Positions 1 to 8,658 of a stretch of DNA of 64,000 nucleotides are shown piece by piece. Location: assembly GCF_003206045.1 (NCBI RefSeq), contig NZ_PZJM01000007.1:16023-80022 (forward strand). The letters are read 5' to 3'. The DNA is from Salinicola lusitanus (GTDB lineage Bacteria; Pseudomonadota; Gammaproteobacteria; Pseudomonadales; Halomonadaceae). The notes under the pieces are model-generated. The model searched no databases and was not told the DNA's origin. It saw only the letters and a list, made by a program, of their open reading frames with translations. A program made the translations under genes and the position numbers. Each line of letters opens with the position of its first letter. The stretch's first letter is position 1.

Positions 1-965
1 CCCGCCATTGCCACCTGATCCTGGAGAACGAGAACAATCAGGCCAGCCTGCTGGCACCGGGCCTGTTCGACGCCCAGTGGGCCGATGACTGGCATAACGT
101 GATGCATGTGCTGCTGACCGGCGAGCACGAAGGCTATTACGCCGATTTCGTCGAGAACGCCACGACGAAGTTGGCGACGGCGATGGCGGAAGGGTTCGTC
201 TATCAGGGCCAGCGCTCGCGCAAGGGAGAGGCCCGGGGAGAGCCCAGCGGGAACCTGCCGCCCACGGCGTTCGTCAACTTCCTCCAGAATCACGACCAGA
301 TCGGCAATCGCGCCCTTGGCGAGCGTCTGTCCCGGTTGAGCGAGCCCGACGCGCTCGATGCCGCGACGCTCCTGCTGCTGCTCTCTCCCGCCATCCCGTT
401 GCTGTTCATGGGCGAGGAGTGGGGGTCGCGGAGACCGTTTCTCTTCTTTACCGACCATCGAGACGATCTGGCCGATGCGGTGCGTGAGGGCCGTCGTCGC
501 GAATTCGCGGACTTCAGCGCATTCGAGGATCCGGCCCAGCGCGAGCGGATTCCCGACCCCAATGCGGCGGCCACTTTCGCGGCTTCGCAGCTCGACGATC
601 AGGAGGCGGCCATGCCCGAGCATCGCGACTATCGGGCGCGCTTCGCAGCATGGCTGGCGCTGCGTCACCGCTTCATCGTCCCCTGCCTGGCGGGCTGCCA
701 TGCGCTCGGCGCTCGGGTCCTCGGCGACAAGGCCGTGGAGGCCGTCTGGCGGATGGGCGACGGTCAAGAACTGACCGCCGCGATCAACCTCTCGCCAGGT
801 CCGGTTGGCTTGGGCCTTCGTGGCGACCCGCTGGCCTGCTCGCGACCAGGCGTCATCGACTCTCTCGGCGAGGGCCAATTGCCGGCCCGCGCGAGCGCGG
901 TGTGGCTTGCCCCGGCGGATGCCAAGAGGGTAGCCGATGACGTGGCGGGAGCGCCCCATTCATGA
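1..965 (+). CDS. treZ: Malto-oligosyltrehalose trehalohydrolase, 3' part (5' end outside window)
   Basis: The reading frame is open from base 3 at the window edge, so this is the C-terminal part (about 320 residues) of a longer protein. It releases trehalose from maltooligosyl-trehalose made by TreY, in the cytoplasm. Visible family motifs are NHDQIGNRALGERL (GH13 region IV, with the transition-state Asp) and MGEEWGSRRPFLFFTDH, both characteristic of TreZ. The internal ATG at 99 is not the start, because the upstream codons continue the same protein (HLILENENNQ and onward). The stop overlaps the malQ ATG by 4 bases (ATGA), so the two are translationally coupled. Assignment from motifs and the adjacent malQ-treY is firm. 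Confidence 0.93.
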   Translation, partial: RHCHLILENENNQASLLAPGLFDAQWADDWHNVMHVLLTGEHEGYYADFVENATTKLATAMAEGFVYQGQRSRKGEARGEPSGNLPPTAFVNFLQNHDQIGNRALGERLSRLSEPDALDAATLLLLLSPAIPLLFMGEEWGSRRPFLFFTDHRDDLADAVREGRRREFADFSAFEDPAQRERIPDPNAAATFAASQLDDQEAAMPEHRDYRARFAAWLALRHRFIVPCLAGCHALGARVLGDKAVEAVWRMGDGQELTAAINLSPGPVGLGLRGDPLACSRPGVIDSLGEGQLPARASAVWLAPADAKRVADDVAGAPHS

Positions 966-3100
966 CGGACCAGGGTCAGCCTGTGATCGAACGTTCAGAT
1001 TCGCTGCAACAGCTCGCCGAGTCGGTCGGGCTGCTGGTCGAGTGGACCGGTAGTGACGACCGCCGCCAGTCGCTCTCCGAGACTCGTCAGCGCCGCATGC
1101 TCGACTGCCTCGGCTGGCCGGCCGCCGATGATAAGGCGGTTGCGGCCAGCCTGGCTCGCTGGCGAGCCCGCCACCATCCGGTCGCTTTCGATCAACTGCC
1201 GCCGTTGCTAATTGCCGACCAGCACCGGCCCTTCCCGGTCCCGGTGGCCGAGGCAGGCGAGTGCGGCTTCGCTGTCCGACTCGAGAGCGGCGAAACGTTG
1301 GACGGTCATCTCGATGCCGGTGGGCAGCTGCCCGCCATTCACGAAATCGGCTACCACCGTGTGAGCTTTCTCACCGGCCGGGGCGACGACAGCGTCACCC
1401 GTCTGCTGGCGGTGACGCCAGCGCGCTGCTTCACCCTCTCCGATATCGCTGACGAGCGGGGAGAGGCGCGTCCGAGCTACTGGGGGGTTGCCGCGCAACT
1501 CTACGGGCTTCGGCGTGATGGCGATGGCGGGATTGGGGGGCTGGCCGCGCTAGATGAGCTGTGCAGCGCGGTGGCCCAGGCCGGGGCGGATGCCGTTGCC
1601 ATCAGTCCCGTGCATGCGCTGTTCGCGGCGCACCCCGAACGATTTAGTCCCTATTCGCCCTCCAGCCGGCTGTTTCACAACGTCTGGCACGCCTCGCCGG
1701 AGAGCCTGTTCGACGACGAGATACTGGATCGGGCAAGAGCGCCCTTCGTCGAGAGCATGACGCGGCAGGAGTCGCTGGCACTGATCGACTGGCCCGCCAG
1801 TGCCCGTCTCAAGCTGGCGATGCTGGAGCGGTTATTCCAGTACGTCGAGCATGACGAGAGCGCACTGGAGTGGCGCTCTCGACTGGTCGCCTTCCGGCGT
1901 GACGGGGGGGAAGGGCTGGAGCGTCACTGCCGCTTCGAAGTGCTGCAGGCGCATGCCGACGAGGCCGACTGGCGCCAGTGGCCCGAGGAGTGGCGTGATC
2001 CGGACAGCGAGGCGGTCGAGGCGTTCGCCGAGCAGCACCGGGAGGCGATCACCTTCGCCGTGTTTCTGCAGTGGCTGGTGGCCGCCGGGCTCGAACGGGT
2101 ACAGCAGAACGCGCGACGCGCCGGTATGGCGGTTGGATTGATCGCCGACCTGGCGGTGGGTGTCGATCCCGCCGGCAGCCAGGCCTGGAGCGATCCCGCT
2201 GAACTCCATCGGGGCTTGAGCGTCGGCTCGCCGCCGGATGCGTTCAATGCCCACGGCCAGAACTGGGGGGTGGCGGCGTTCTCTCCGGAGGGGCTGGTCG
2301 ATTCCGGGTATCGTGGCTTCCTCGCCATGCTGCGGGCCAGCCTGGCCCACGCCGGCGGCCTGCGCATCGATCATGTACTGGGACTATCGCGGCTATGGCT
2401 GGTCCCCGAAGGTGAGTCGTCCCAGCAGGGGGCCTATCTACGCTACCCGCTGGATGATCTCCTGCGCCTGGTCTCGCTGGAATCCTGGCGCCACCGGGCC
2501 ATCGTCATCGGCGAGGACCTGGGAACGGTCGAGGATGGGCTTCGCGACACCCTGGCGGATCGCGGCGTGCTGGGCATGAGCGTGATGTGGTTCGAACGCG
2601 AGGGGGATGCCTTCCTCCCGGCCGGTTCATGGCGCGAGGGCACGATGGCGACGACCAGCACCCATGATCTTCCCACGGTGGCGGGCTGGTGGCTCGAGAA
2701 CGATCTGCAGTGGCGCGACCGCCTGGGACTGCTCGCCGAAGACGAGACGCTAGCCGAACTCAGGCAGGCGCGAGGCGAGGAGCGGCGACGGCTGGCCACT
2801 GTCTGCGGTCTTGGCGTCGACACTGACACCAGCCAGCCCCTGGGCTCCGGTGCCGTTGAGGTCAACGACGTCATCGATGCGGCGCTGGCGCACGTGGCGA
2901 GAACGCCGACGCCGCTGGCGCTGTTCCCACTGGAGGATCTGCTGGGCTTGCTGGAGCAAGCCAATTTGCCGGGTACCCTCGATGAGCATCCCAACTGGCG
3001 GCGCCGGCTACCGGTCCCGGCGCCCCAGGCGCTCGAGACTCGGACCGTACGGCAACGGCTGACGCGCATAGACCGCATCCGGCGGGGAGATCGATCATGA
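962..3100 (+). CDS. malQ: 4-alpha-glucanotransferase (amylomaltase)
   Basis: 712 residues, close to the usual length for bacterial MalQ (GH77). It transfers 1,4-glucan segments between maltodextrins in the cytoplasm and so makes chains long enough for TreY. GH77 motifs seen: LRIDHVLGLSRLWLVPEG (catalytic Asp region), GEDLGTVEDGLRDTL (acid/base Glu region) and TSTHDLPTVAGWW near the C-terminus. The N-terminal 150 or so residues form the small accessory domain typical of long MalQ proteins. The ATG overlaps the treZ stop, and its own stop overlaps the treY ATG, so treZ-malQ-treY is one coupled unit. Co-location with treY/treZ suggests a role in glycogen-to-trehalose conversion rather than maltose uptake. 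Confidence 0.93.
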   Translation: MTDQGQPVIERSDSLQQLAESVGLLVEWTGSDDRRQSLSETRQRRMLDCLGWPAADDKAVAASLARWRARHHPVAFDQLPPLLIADQHRPFPVPVAEAGECGFAVRLESGETLDGHLDAGGQLPAIHEIGYHRVSFLTGRGDDSVTRLLAVTPARCFTLSDIADERGEARPSYWGVAAQLYGLRRDGDGGIGGLAALDELCSAVAQAGADAVAISPVHALFAAHPERFSPYSPSSRLFHNVWHASPESLFDDEILDRARAPFVESMTRQESLALIDWPASARLKLAMLERLFQYVEHDESALEWRSRLVAFRRDGGEGLERHCRFEVLQAHADEADWRQWPEEWRDPDSEAVEAFAEQHREAITFAVFLQWLVAAGLERVQQNARRAGMAVGLIADLAVGVDPAGSQAWSDPAELHRGLSVGSPPDAFNAHGQNWGVAAFSPEGLVDSGYRGFLAMLRASLAHAGGLRIDHVLGLSRLWLVPEGESSQQGAYLRYPLDDLLRLVSLESWRHRAIVIGEDLGTVEDGLRDTLADRGVLGMSVMWFEREGDAFLPAGSWREGTMATTSTHDLPTVAGWWLENDLQWRDRLGLLAEDETLAELRQARGEERRRLATVCGLGVDTDTSQPLGSGAVEVNDVIDAALAHVARTPTPLALFPLEDLLGLLEQANLPGTLDEHPNWRRRLPVPAPQALETRTVRQRLTRIDRIRRGDRS

Positions 3101-5799
3101 GAGCCGTTCGCGCCACCGTCAGATTGCAGCTGCACGCCGACTTCACCTTCGATGACGCTCGACGGCAGGTGGACTACTACGCCGCGCTGGGTGTCAGCCA
3201 CTTCTATCTGTCGCCCTTCCTGACTTCGAGAAAAGGATCGACCCACGGTTACGACGGCGTCGACCCGACCCGGATCGACCCGGAGCTGGGCGGCGAGGCT
3301 GGTCTTGCCCGCCTGGTCGAGGCGCTGCATGCCGCGGAGATGGGAATCGTGGCCGATATCGTGCCCAATCATCTGGCGGTGGGGGCAGAGAACCCCTGGT
3401 GGCAGGACATGCTGGCTCTGGGGCGCGCCAGTGACTACGTCCGCTGTTTCGACATCGACTGGGAGCAGCCCGGTGCCGACGGCAAGGTCCTGCTGCCTTT
3501 TCTGGGGGATCGTTATGTACGGGTCCTGGAAGATGGCGAACTGGTGCTGGCCTGGGACGCGACCCACAGCGCCTTTTTCGTCGCCTACCACGAGCATCGG
3601 TTTCCGATCGACCCCGACCAGACCGAAGCGCTGCTGGCGGCCTCGTCAACGGACGCTCGTGAGGCAACCGCCCTCCCGCCGAGGGAGGCGCTAGCCGAGG
3701 ACCATCCGCTGGTTGCGGCGGTCATTGCGGACCACGATGCCAAGACTCGGGCGGGATGCTCGCGCCTGCACGCACTGCTGGAGCGTCAGCCCTATCGGCT
3801 TCTCCACTGGCGTACCGCCAACGATGCGCTCAACTGGCGCCGATTTTTCGATATTACCGAGCTGGCGGGGGTGCGGGTCGAAGACGAGAGCGTGTTCGAT
3901 CTCTCTCATGCATACATCCTGGCGCTGGTGGAGCGCGGCTGGATCGACGGACTGCGTATCGACCATATCGATGGCCTGGCCGATCCGCGCGGTTATGCGC
4001 TGCGGCTGCGCGGTCGTCTCGATGCGATCTCGGAGCGGCAGGGCGCCGGGAGCCAGCGATTGCCGATCTATGTCGAGAAGATCCTGGGGGATGGCGAACG
4101 ACTCCACGCCGACTGGGGCGTCGACGGCACCACGGGCTATGAATTTCTCGATCTCGTCTCGGGTGTCCAGCACGACCTGGCAGGTCGCGAGCCGTTGACT
4201 CGGCTGTGGCGGGAGGTCAGCGGTCGCACCGCGGATTTCGCCGCCGAGGTCGAGATTGCGCGTCAGGAAATGCTGCACGGGTCGCTGACTGCCGAATTCG
4301 AGCGTTGCGTCAGGGCGATGCGGGCCCTGGCTGACGCCAGTCCCGCCACCCGCGAATTCAGCCTGCCCGCGATTCGACGTGTCGTTACGGCGCTGGCGAT
4401 CGGCTATCCGGTCTATCGCAGCTATACCGATCGCAACGGTCGTCCCGAGGCGGATGTCGGCGCGTTCGATCACGCCATGCAGGCGGCGCGGTCGCGGTTA
4501 TCCGCCGCCGACGCCTCGTGGCTGCCGCTGGTGGATGACTGGCTCGGCGGCAAGGCTCCCGACGCGTTCGATTCGCCACAGCGCGAGTTGCGCTTGGGTG
4601 CGATCACCCGCTTCCAACAGCTGACATCGCCACTCGCGGCGAAGGCCGTCGAGGACACTGCCGGCTATCGCTCGGCAGTACTGCTGTCGCGTAACGACGT
4701 TGGCTGCGAGGGGGCTCACTTCGCTTATCCGGTCCAGCACTTTCATCAGGAAAACCGGCAGCGTCTGGCGACATTCCCCCATGCCATGCTGACGACCGCG
4801 ACACACGATCACAAACGTGGCGAGGACGTCCGTGCGCGATTGGCGGCATTGAGCGAATGGAGCGATGTGCTGGCCCCCAAACTGCGTGCCTGGGCCAGAG
4901 ACTCGCGTCTTTATGACAGTCACGCCGCACCCTGCGGCGGGGACCGCCTGATGATGCTCCAGTTGCTGCTGGCGGCATGGCCATTGGAGTTGGCCCCAAC
5001 GCAGGCGCGCAGCGAGGAGTCCGCTTCCCGCGAGCGAGAGGCACTACATGAGTACGCCGATCGTCTCGTCGCCTGGCAGCGCAAAGCGATGCGCGAGGCC
5101 AAGCTCGCAAGTCACTGGCTGGCCCCCGACGAGCACTACGAGCAGGCGGGCGAGGACGCCATACGGCGTGCGTTGACCGGCGATGCACTGACCCGCGAGC
5201 TGGCCTCGGCAGCGGCGGTGCTCGACATGCCCGGCGCGGTCAATGGCTTGGCGCAGACGGTTCTCAGACTCTGCTCACCGGGCATTCCCGACCTCTATCA
5301 AGGCACCGAGTTCTGGGACCTTTCCCTGGTCGATCCCGACAATCGTCGCCCGGTCCACATGGCGGCGCGCCGGGAGGCCCTGGATAACGCCGAAACGCCA
5401 GTGGCGGCCTGGCGCCACTGGCGGGACGGCGCCGTCAAGCAGGCCGTCCTGCAGCGGTTGTTGAATTTGCGCCGTGACCACCCCTCACTTTTCGACGACG
5501 GGGAATATCTGCCACTGCAGGCGACGGGGGCCCACGCCGACCGCGTCATCGCGTTTGCACGCCGAGCGCAGGGCATGACCTTGCTGGTGGTCGTCACCCG
5601 GCTCTCTGCGGAGCTGATGGACGAGACCCTCGAGGGTCGGCTCCAGTGGTCGGATACGGCGTTGTCGCTTGAAGCATTGAACCTGAAAGGTGTCGGTCAG
5701 GGCTGGCTGACGCCGGCGCCGGTAGCGGCCGAAGCGGAGCTGCCGCTGCATCGCCATTTGTCGGATTTCCCCTGCGGAGTCTGGGTGTGGGCGTCTTGA
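3097..5799 (+). CDS. treY: Malto-oligosyltrehalose synthase
   Basis: 900 residues. TreY isomerises the reducing-end alpha-1,4 bond of maltodextrins to alpha,alpha-1,1, the first step of the TreY-TreZ trehalose route. GH13_26 motifs: LGVSHFYLSPFLTSRKGSTH near residues 30-50, GIVADIVPNHLAV (region I), GLRIDHIDGLADP (region II with the nucleophile Asp), IYVEKIL (region III Glu) and TATHDHKRGEDVR (region IV). The start is an ATG sharing ATGA with the malQ stop. Halophiles commonly use trehalose as a compatible solute; that osmotic role is inferred here. Confidence 0.95.
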   Translation: MRAVRATVRLQLHADFTFDDARRQVDYYAALGVSHFYLSPFLTSRKGSTHGYDGVDPTRIDPELGGEAGLARLVEALHAAEMGIVADIVPNHLAVGAENPWWQDMLALGRASDYVRCFDIDWEQPGADGKVLLPFLGDRYVRVLEDGELVLAWDATHSAFFVAYHEHRFPIDPDQTEALLAASSTDAREATALPPREALAEDHPLVAAVIADHDAKTRAGCSRLHALLERQPYRLLHWRTANDALNWRRFFDITELAGVRVEDESVFDLSHAYILALVERGWIDGLRIDHIDGLADPRGYALRLRGRLDAISERQGAGSQRLPIYVEKILGDGERLHADWGVDGTTGYEFLDLVSGVQHDLAGREPLTRLWREVSGRTADFAAEVEIARQEMLHGSLTAEFERCVRAMRALADASPATREFSLPAIRRVVTALAIGYPVYRSYTDRNGRPEADVGAFDHAMQAARSRLSAADASWLPLVDDWLGGKAPDAFDSPQRELRLGAITRFQQLTSPLAAKAVEDTAGYRSAVLLSRNDVGCEGAHFAYPVQHFHQENRQRLATFPHAMLTTATHDHKRGEDVRARLAALSEWSDVLAPKLRAWARDSRLYDSHAAPCGGDRLMMLQLLLAAWPLELAPTQARSEESASREREALHEYADRLVAWQRKAMREAKLASHWLAPDEHYEQAGEDAIRRALTGDALTRELASAAAVLDMPGAVNGLAQTVLRLCSPGIPDLYQGTEFWDLSLVDPDNRRPVHMAARREALDNAETPVAAWRHWRDGAVKQAVLQRLLNLRRDHPSLFDDGEYLPLQATGAHADRVIAFARRAQGMTLLVVVTRLSAELMDETLEGRLQWSDTALSLEALNLKGVGQGWLTPAPVAAEAELPLHRHLSDFPCGVWVWAS

Positions 5800-5819
5800 A
5801 CCCGCTATCTTGAAGTGAG

Positions 5820-5838
5820 GCGCCGGCCCTGTCGGCGC
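5820..5838 (+). terminator. GC hairpin after treY (weak terminator candidate)
   Basis: A perfect 6-bp stem GCGCCG / CGGCGC with a 7-base loop lies 20 bases after the treY stop. No T-run follows, so intrinsic termination is uncertain. It may instead protect the 3' end or reduce read-through into the DUF2934 gene. Confidence 0.3.
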
Positions 5839-5905
5839 TGGTATCGAATGAATCCGGTGGGGTAGGGATGCCCCGTCGAGCCACGCAAACAGAAAGGAGC
5901 GCATC

Positions 5906-6373
5906 ATGATGACCGGTCGTGAACAACGTATACGGATGCTGGCTTATCGCATATGGGAGTCGGAAGGGCGCCCCGGCGGTCAGGAGGCGCGTCACTGGGA
6001 GATGGCCGAACGTATCGTCGAGGCCGAGAACGCCCGAGAGGAAGAGCAGGAGTGGCGCGCGGCGTCCGACGAACCCTCGCCGCTGGAGGGAGAGGATCCG
6101 CCCGCCGAGCCTGACGAACTGGGTATAGACGAGCCGCGTCTGCCGCTGGACGATCCCGAGACCGAGGCGCGCAAGGAGGCGGATACGGGGGTCGAGATAC
6201 CGCCAAGCCAGCCTCGACCCCGGGCCCCGGCGCGGCGCAAGGCGGCGAGTAGCGACGAAAGCGCCTCGCCGGCGCGTAAACGGAGTCCGGCCAAGGCCAC
6301 CGAGGGCAGTAGCAGGAAAACGGTTGCCAAGCCGCGCAAGCCCCGCGGGACGAACGGCGACAAGAGCGAATAA
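5906..6373 (+). CDS. DUF2934 domain protein
   Basis: 155 residues. The first 45 or so (REQRIRMLAYRIWESEGRP ... HWEMAERIVEAE) match the short DUF2934 domain, whose biochemical role is unknown. The middle is acidic and proline-rich. The last 50 residues are rich in Lys, Arg, Pro and Ala, giving a strongly basic tail that could bind nucleic acid or polyanions (inference). AAGGAG sits 7 bases before the ATG; a second ATG follows immediately. DUF2934 genes are often found beside glycogen and trehalose genes, as here between treY and glgX, but no function follows from that. Confidence 0.75.
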   Translation: MMTGREQRIRMLAYRIWESEGRPGGQEARHWEMAERIVEAENAREEEQEWRAASDEPSPLEGEDPPAEPDELGIDEPRLPLDDPETEARKEADTGVEIPPSQPRPRAPARRKAASSDESASPARKRSPAKATEGSSRKTVAKPRKPRGTNGDKSE

Positions 6374-6498
6374 CCGACCCACACTGGGTATCACAGGGTG
6401 ACAGGGATGAACCTGGCTCGCCCGGAGGGTAGTCGATGACCGATATGCGTTGGGGACGGGATGGAACGATGGGGCAGGTCGTTCAGGAGGCAGGAACC

Positions 6499-8622
6499 AT
6501 GCGGTCTCGGATCCGGGAGGGGCTGCCCTACCCGCTGGGGGCGACATGGGATGGGCTCGGCGTCAACTTCTCGCTGTTTTCGGCCAATGCGACTCGAGTC
6601 GAGCTCTGCCTCTTCGATGAATCCGGACAGGAGGAGCTGGAGCGGGTCGTGCTGCCGGAATACACCGATGAGATCTGGCACGGCTATCTGCCGGATGCCC
6701 GTCCAGGCCAGCTCTATGGCTATCGGGTCTACGGCCCCTACGATCCGGAAGCCGGCCATCGTTTCAATCATCACAAGCTGCTGATCGACCCCTACGCCAA
6801 GCAGCTGGTCGGCGAGTTGATCTGGGACGATGCCCTTTATGGCTACACCATCGGCCACGAGGATGGCGATCTCAGCTTCGACGAGCGAGACAGTGCGCCG
6901 TTCATGCCTCGCTGTCGTGTCATCGATCCCGCCTTCACCTGGGGGCGATCCACCGAGATCCGGGTGCCGTGGAGCGACACCGTCATCTACGAGACGCATG
7001 TGCGCGGTTACACCATGCGCCACCCGGCGGTACCGGAAGCGCTGCGTGGCACCTTCTCGGGGCTAGCCGTGCCGGAAGTGATCGACTATCTCGTCGATCT
7101 GGGCGTCTCCTCCCTCGAGCTGATGCCGATTCACGCCTTTGCCGACGACCGGCACCTGCAGGAGAAGGGGCTGCACAACTACTGGGGTTATAACACCCTG
7201 GCTTTCTTCGTGCCGCACCCGAACTACATGTCGACCGAGACCGTCAGCGAGTTCAAGCAGATGGTGGCGCGCTACCATGCTGCCGGCATCGAGGTGCTGC
7301 TGGACGTCGTCTACAACCACACGGCGGAAGGCAACGAGATGGGGCCGACGCTGTCGTTCAAGGGCATCGACAACGCCTCCTACTATCGCCTGATGCCGGA
7401 TGAGCCGCGCTTCTACATCAACGACACCGGCACCGGCAATACGTTGAACCTCTCCCATCCCCGAGTCCTGCAGATGGTGACGGACTCGCTGCGCTACTGG
7501 GCCGACGAGATGCGTGTCGACGGCTTCCGTTTCGACCTGGCCACGATCCTCGGGCGCGAGGCCGATGGCTTCGACGAGGGTGGCGGGTTCCTCGACTCCT
7601 GTCGCCAGGATCCGCTGCTGTCCCAGTGCAAACTGATCGCCGAACCCTGGGACTGCGGTCCGGGTGGCTATCAGGTCGGCAAGTTTCCGCCCGGTTGGGC
7701 GGAGTGGAACGACCGTTTTCGCGACGACATGAGAGCGTTCTGGCGGGGAGACGAGGGTCGCCTGCCTGCCTTTGCCAACCGCCTGACCGCCTCGGCCGAT
7801 CTGTTCAACCATCGCGGCCGCAAGGCGTTCTCGTCGATCAACTTCATTACCGCCCACGATGGATTCACGCTCCGCGACCTGGTGAGCTACAACAACAAGC
7901 ACAACGAGGCCAATGGCGAAGACAACAAGGATGGCCACGACGACAACGTGTCCTGGAACCATGGCGTCGAGGGGGAGACCAGCGATACCGCCATCCGCGA
8001 GCTGCGCATGCGCCAGATGCGCAACCTGCTCGCCACGCTGATGCTGTCCCAGGGCACGCCGATGCTGCTGGCCGGAGACGAGTTCGGCCGCACGCAGGGC
8101 GGTAACAACAACGCCTACTGCCAGGATGGGAACATCGGCTGGGTCGACTGGAACCTGTCCGATGAGGGACGCGGTCTGCTCGCGTTCACTCGCCAGCTGA
8201 TCCGGTTGCGGCGCCAGTATCCGATCCTGGAACGCGGACGTTTCATGACCGGCAAGCTGGACGAAAACCTGGGCATCAAGGACGTCTCCTGGCTCACGCC
8301 AAGCGCGGAGGAGATGACGGTGGACCATTGGCACGACGAGGAGGCCAAGGCGATTGGCGTCATCCTCAACGGGCATGCGCAACCCACCGGGATCTGCCGC
8401 TTCGGTTCCGATGTCACGGTGTTCCTGGCACTCAATGCCTCCGACCAGGACGTCGATTTCGTGCTGCCGGACGTCCCGGGGGGGAGCGAGTGGCTGAGAC
8501 GAGTCGAAACCTTCGATCCAGCCGCCGGGGACGTGCGCTGTCCCATGGAGAGTGGCTACCGGGTCAAGTCGCGTAGCCTCTCGCTGTTCGAACTGATCGA
8601 AGAGGAGACATCGGATGATTGA
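6499..8622 (+). CDS. glgX: Glycogen debranching enzyme (isoamylase type)
   Basis: 707 residues from the chosen start. It hydrolyses alpha-1,6 branches of (limit-dextrin) glycogen. N-terminal CBM48 (GLGVNFSLFSANA), then the GH13_11 barrel: DVVYNHTAEGNEMGP (region I), VDGFRFDLATILGRE (region II nucleophile), LIAEPWDCGPGGYQVG (region III Glu) and FITAHDGFTLRDLVSYNNKH (region IV), then GDEFGRTQGGNNNAYCQD. The ATG at 6499 is preferred over the in-frame ATG at 6436 because AGGAGG lies 8 bases before it and the family N-terminus (REGLPYPLGATWDG) begins just after. It probably feeds maltodextrins to MalQ and TreY. Confidence 0.93.
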   Translation: MRSRIREGLPYPLGATWDGLGVNFSLFSANATRVELCLFDESGQEELERVVLPEYTDEIWHGYLPDARPGQLYGYRVYGPYDPEAGHRFNHHKLLIDPYAKQLVGELIWDDALYGYTIGHEDGDLSFDERDSAPFMPRCRVIDPAFTWGRSTEIRVPWSDTVIYETHVRGYTMRHPAVPEALRGTFSGLAVPEVIDYLVDLGVSSLELMPIHAFADDRHLQEKGLHNYWGYNTLAFFVPHPNYMSTETVSEFKQMVARYHAAGIEVLLDVVYNHTAEGNEMGPTLSFKGIDNASYYRLMPDEPRFYINDTGTGNTLNLSHPRVLQMVTDSLRYWADEMRVDGFRFDLATILGREADGFDEGGGFLDSCRQDPLLSQCKLIAEPWDCGPGGYQVGKFPPGWAEWNDRFRDDMRAFWRGDEGRLPAFANRLTASADLFNHRGRKAFSSINFITAHDGFTLRDLVSYNNKHNEANGEDNKDGHDDNVSWNHGVEGETSDTAIRELRMRQMRNLLATLMLSQGTPMLLAGDEFGRTQGGNNNAYCQDGNIGWVDWNLSDEGRGLLAFTRQLIRLRRQYPILERGRFMTGKLDENLGIKDVSWLTPSAEEMTVDHWHDEEAKAIGVILNGHAQPTGICRFGSDVTVFLALNASDQDVDFVLPDVPGGSEWLRRVETFDPAAGDVRCPMESGYRVKSRSLSLFELIEEETSDD

Positions 8623-8658
8623 TCGCTCTCTCGACATCCTGCGATCGGCAGGTGGCTC

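Noticed and set aside
99..965. treZ starting at ATG 99
   Set aside because: Bases 3-98 translate in the same frame into continuing TreZ-like sequence, so the gene is simply cut by the window edge.
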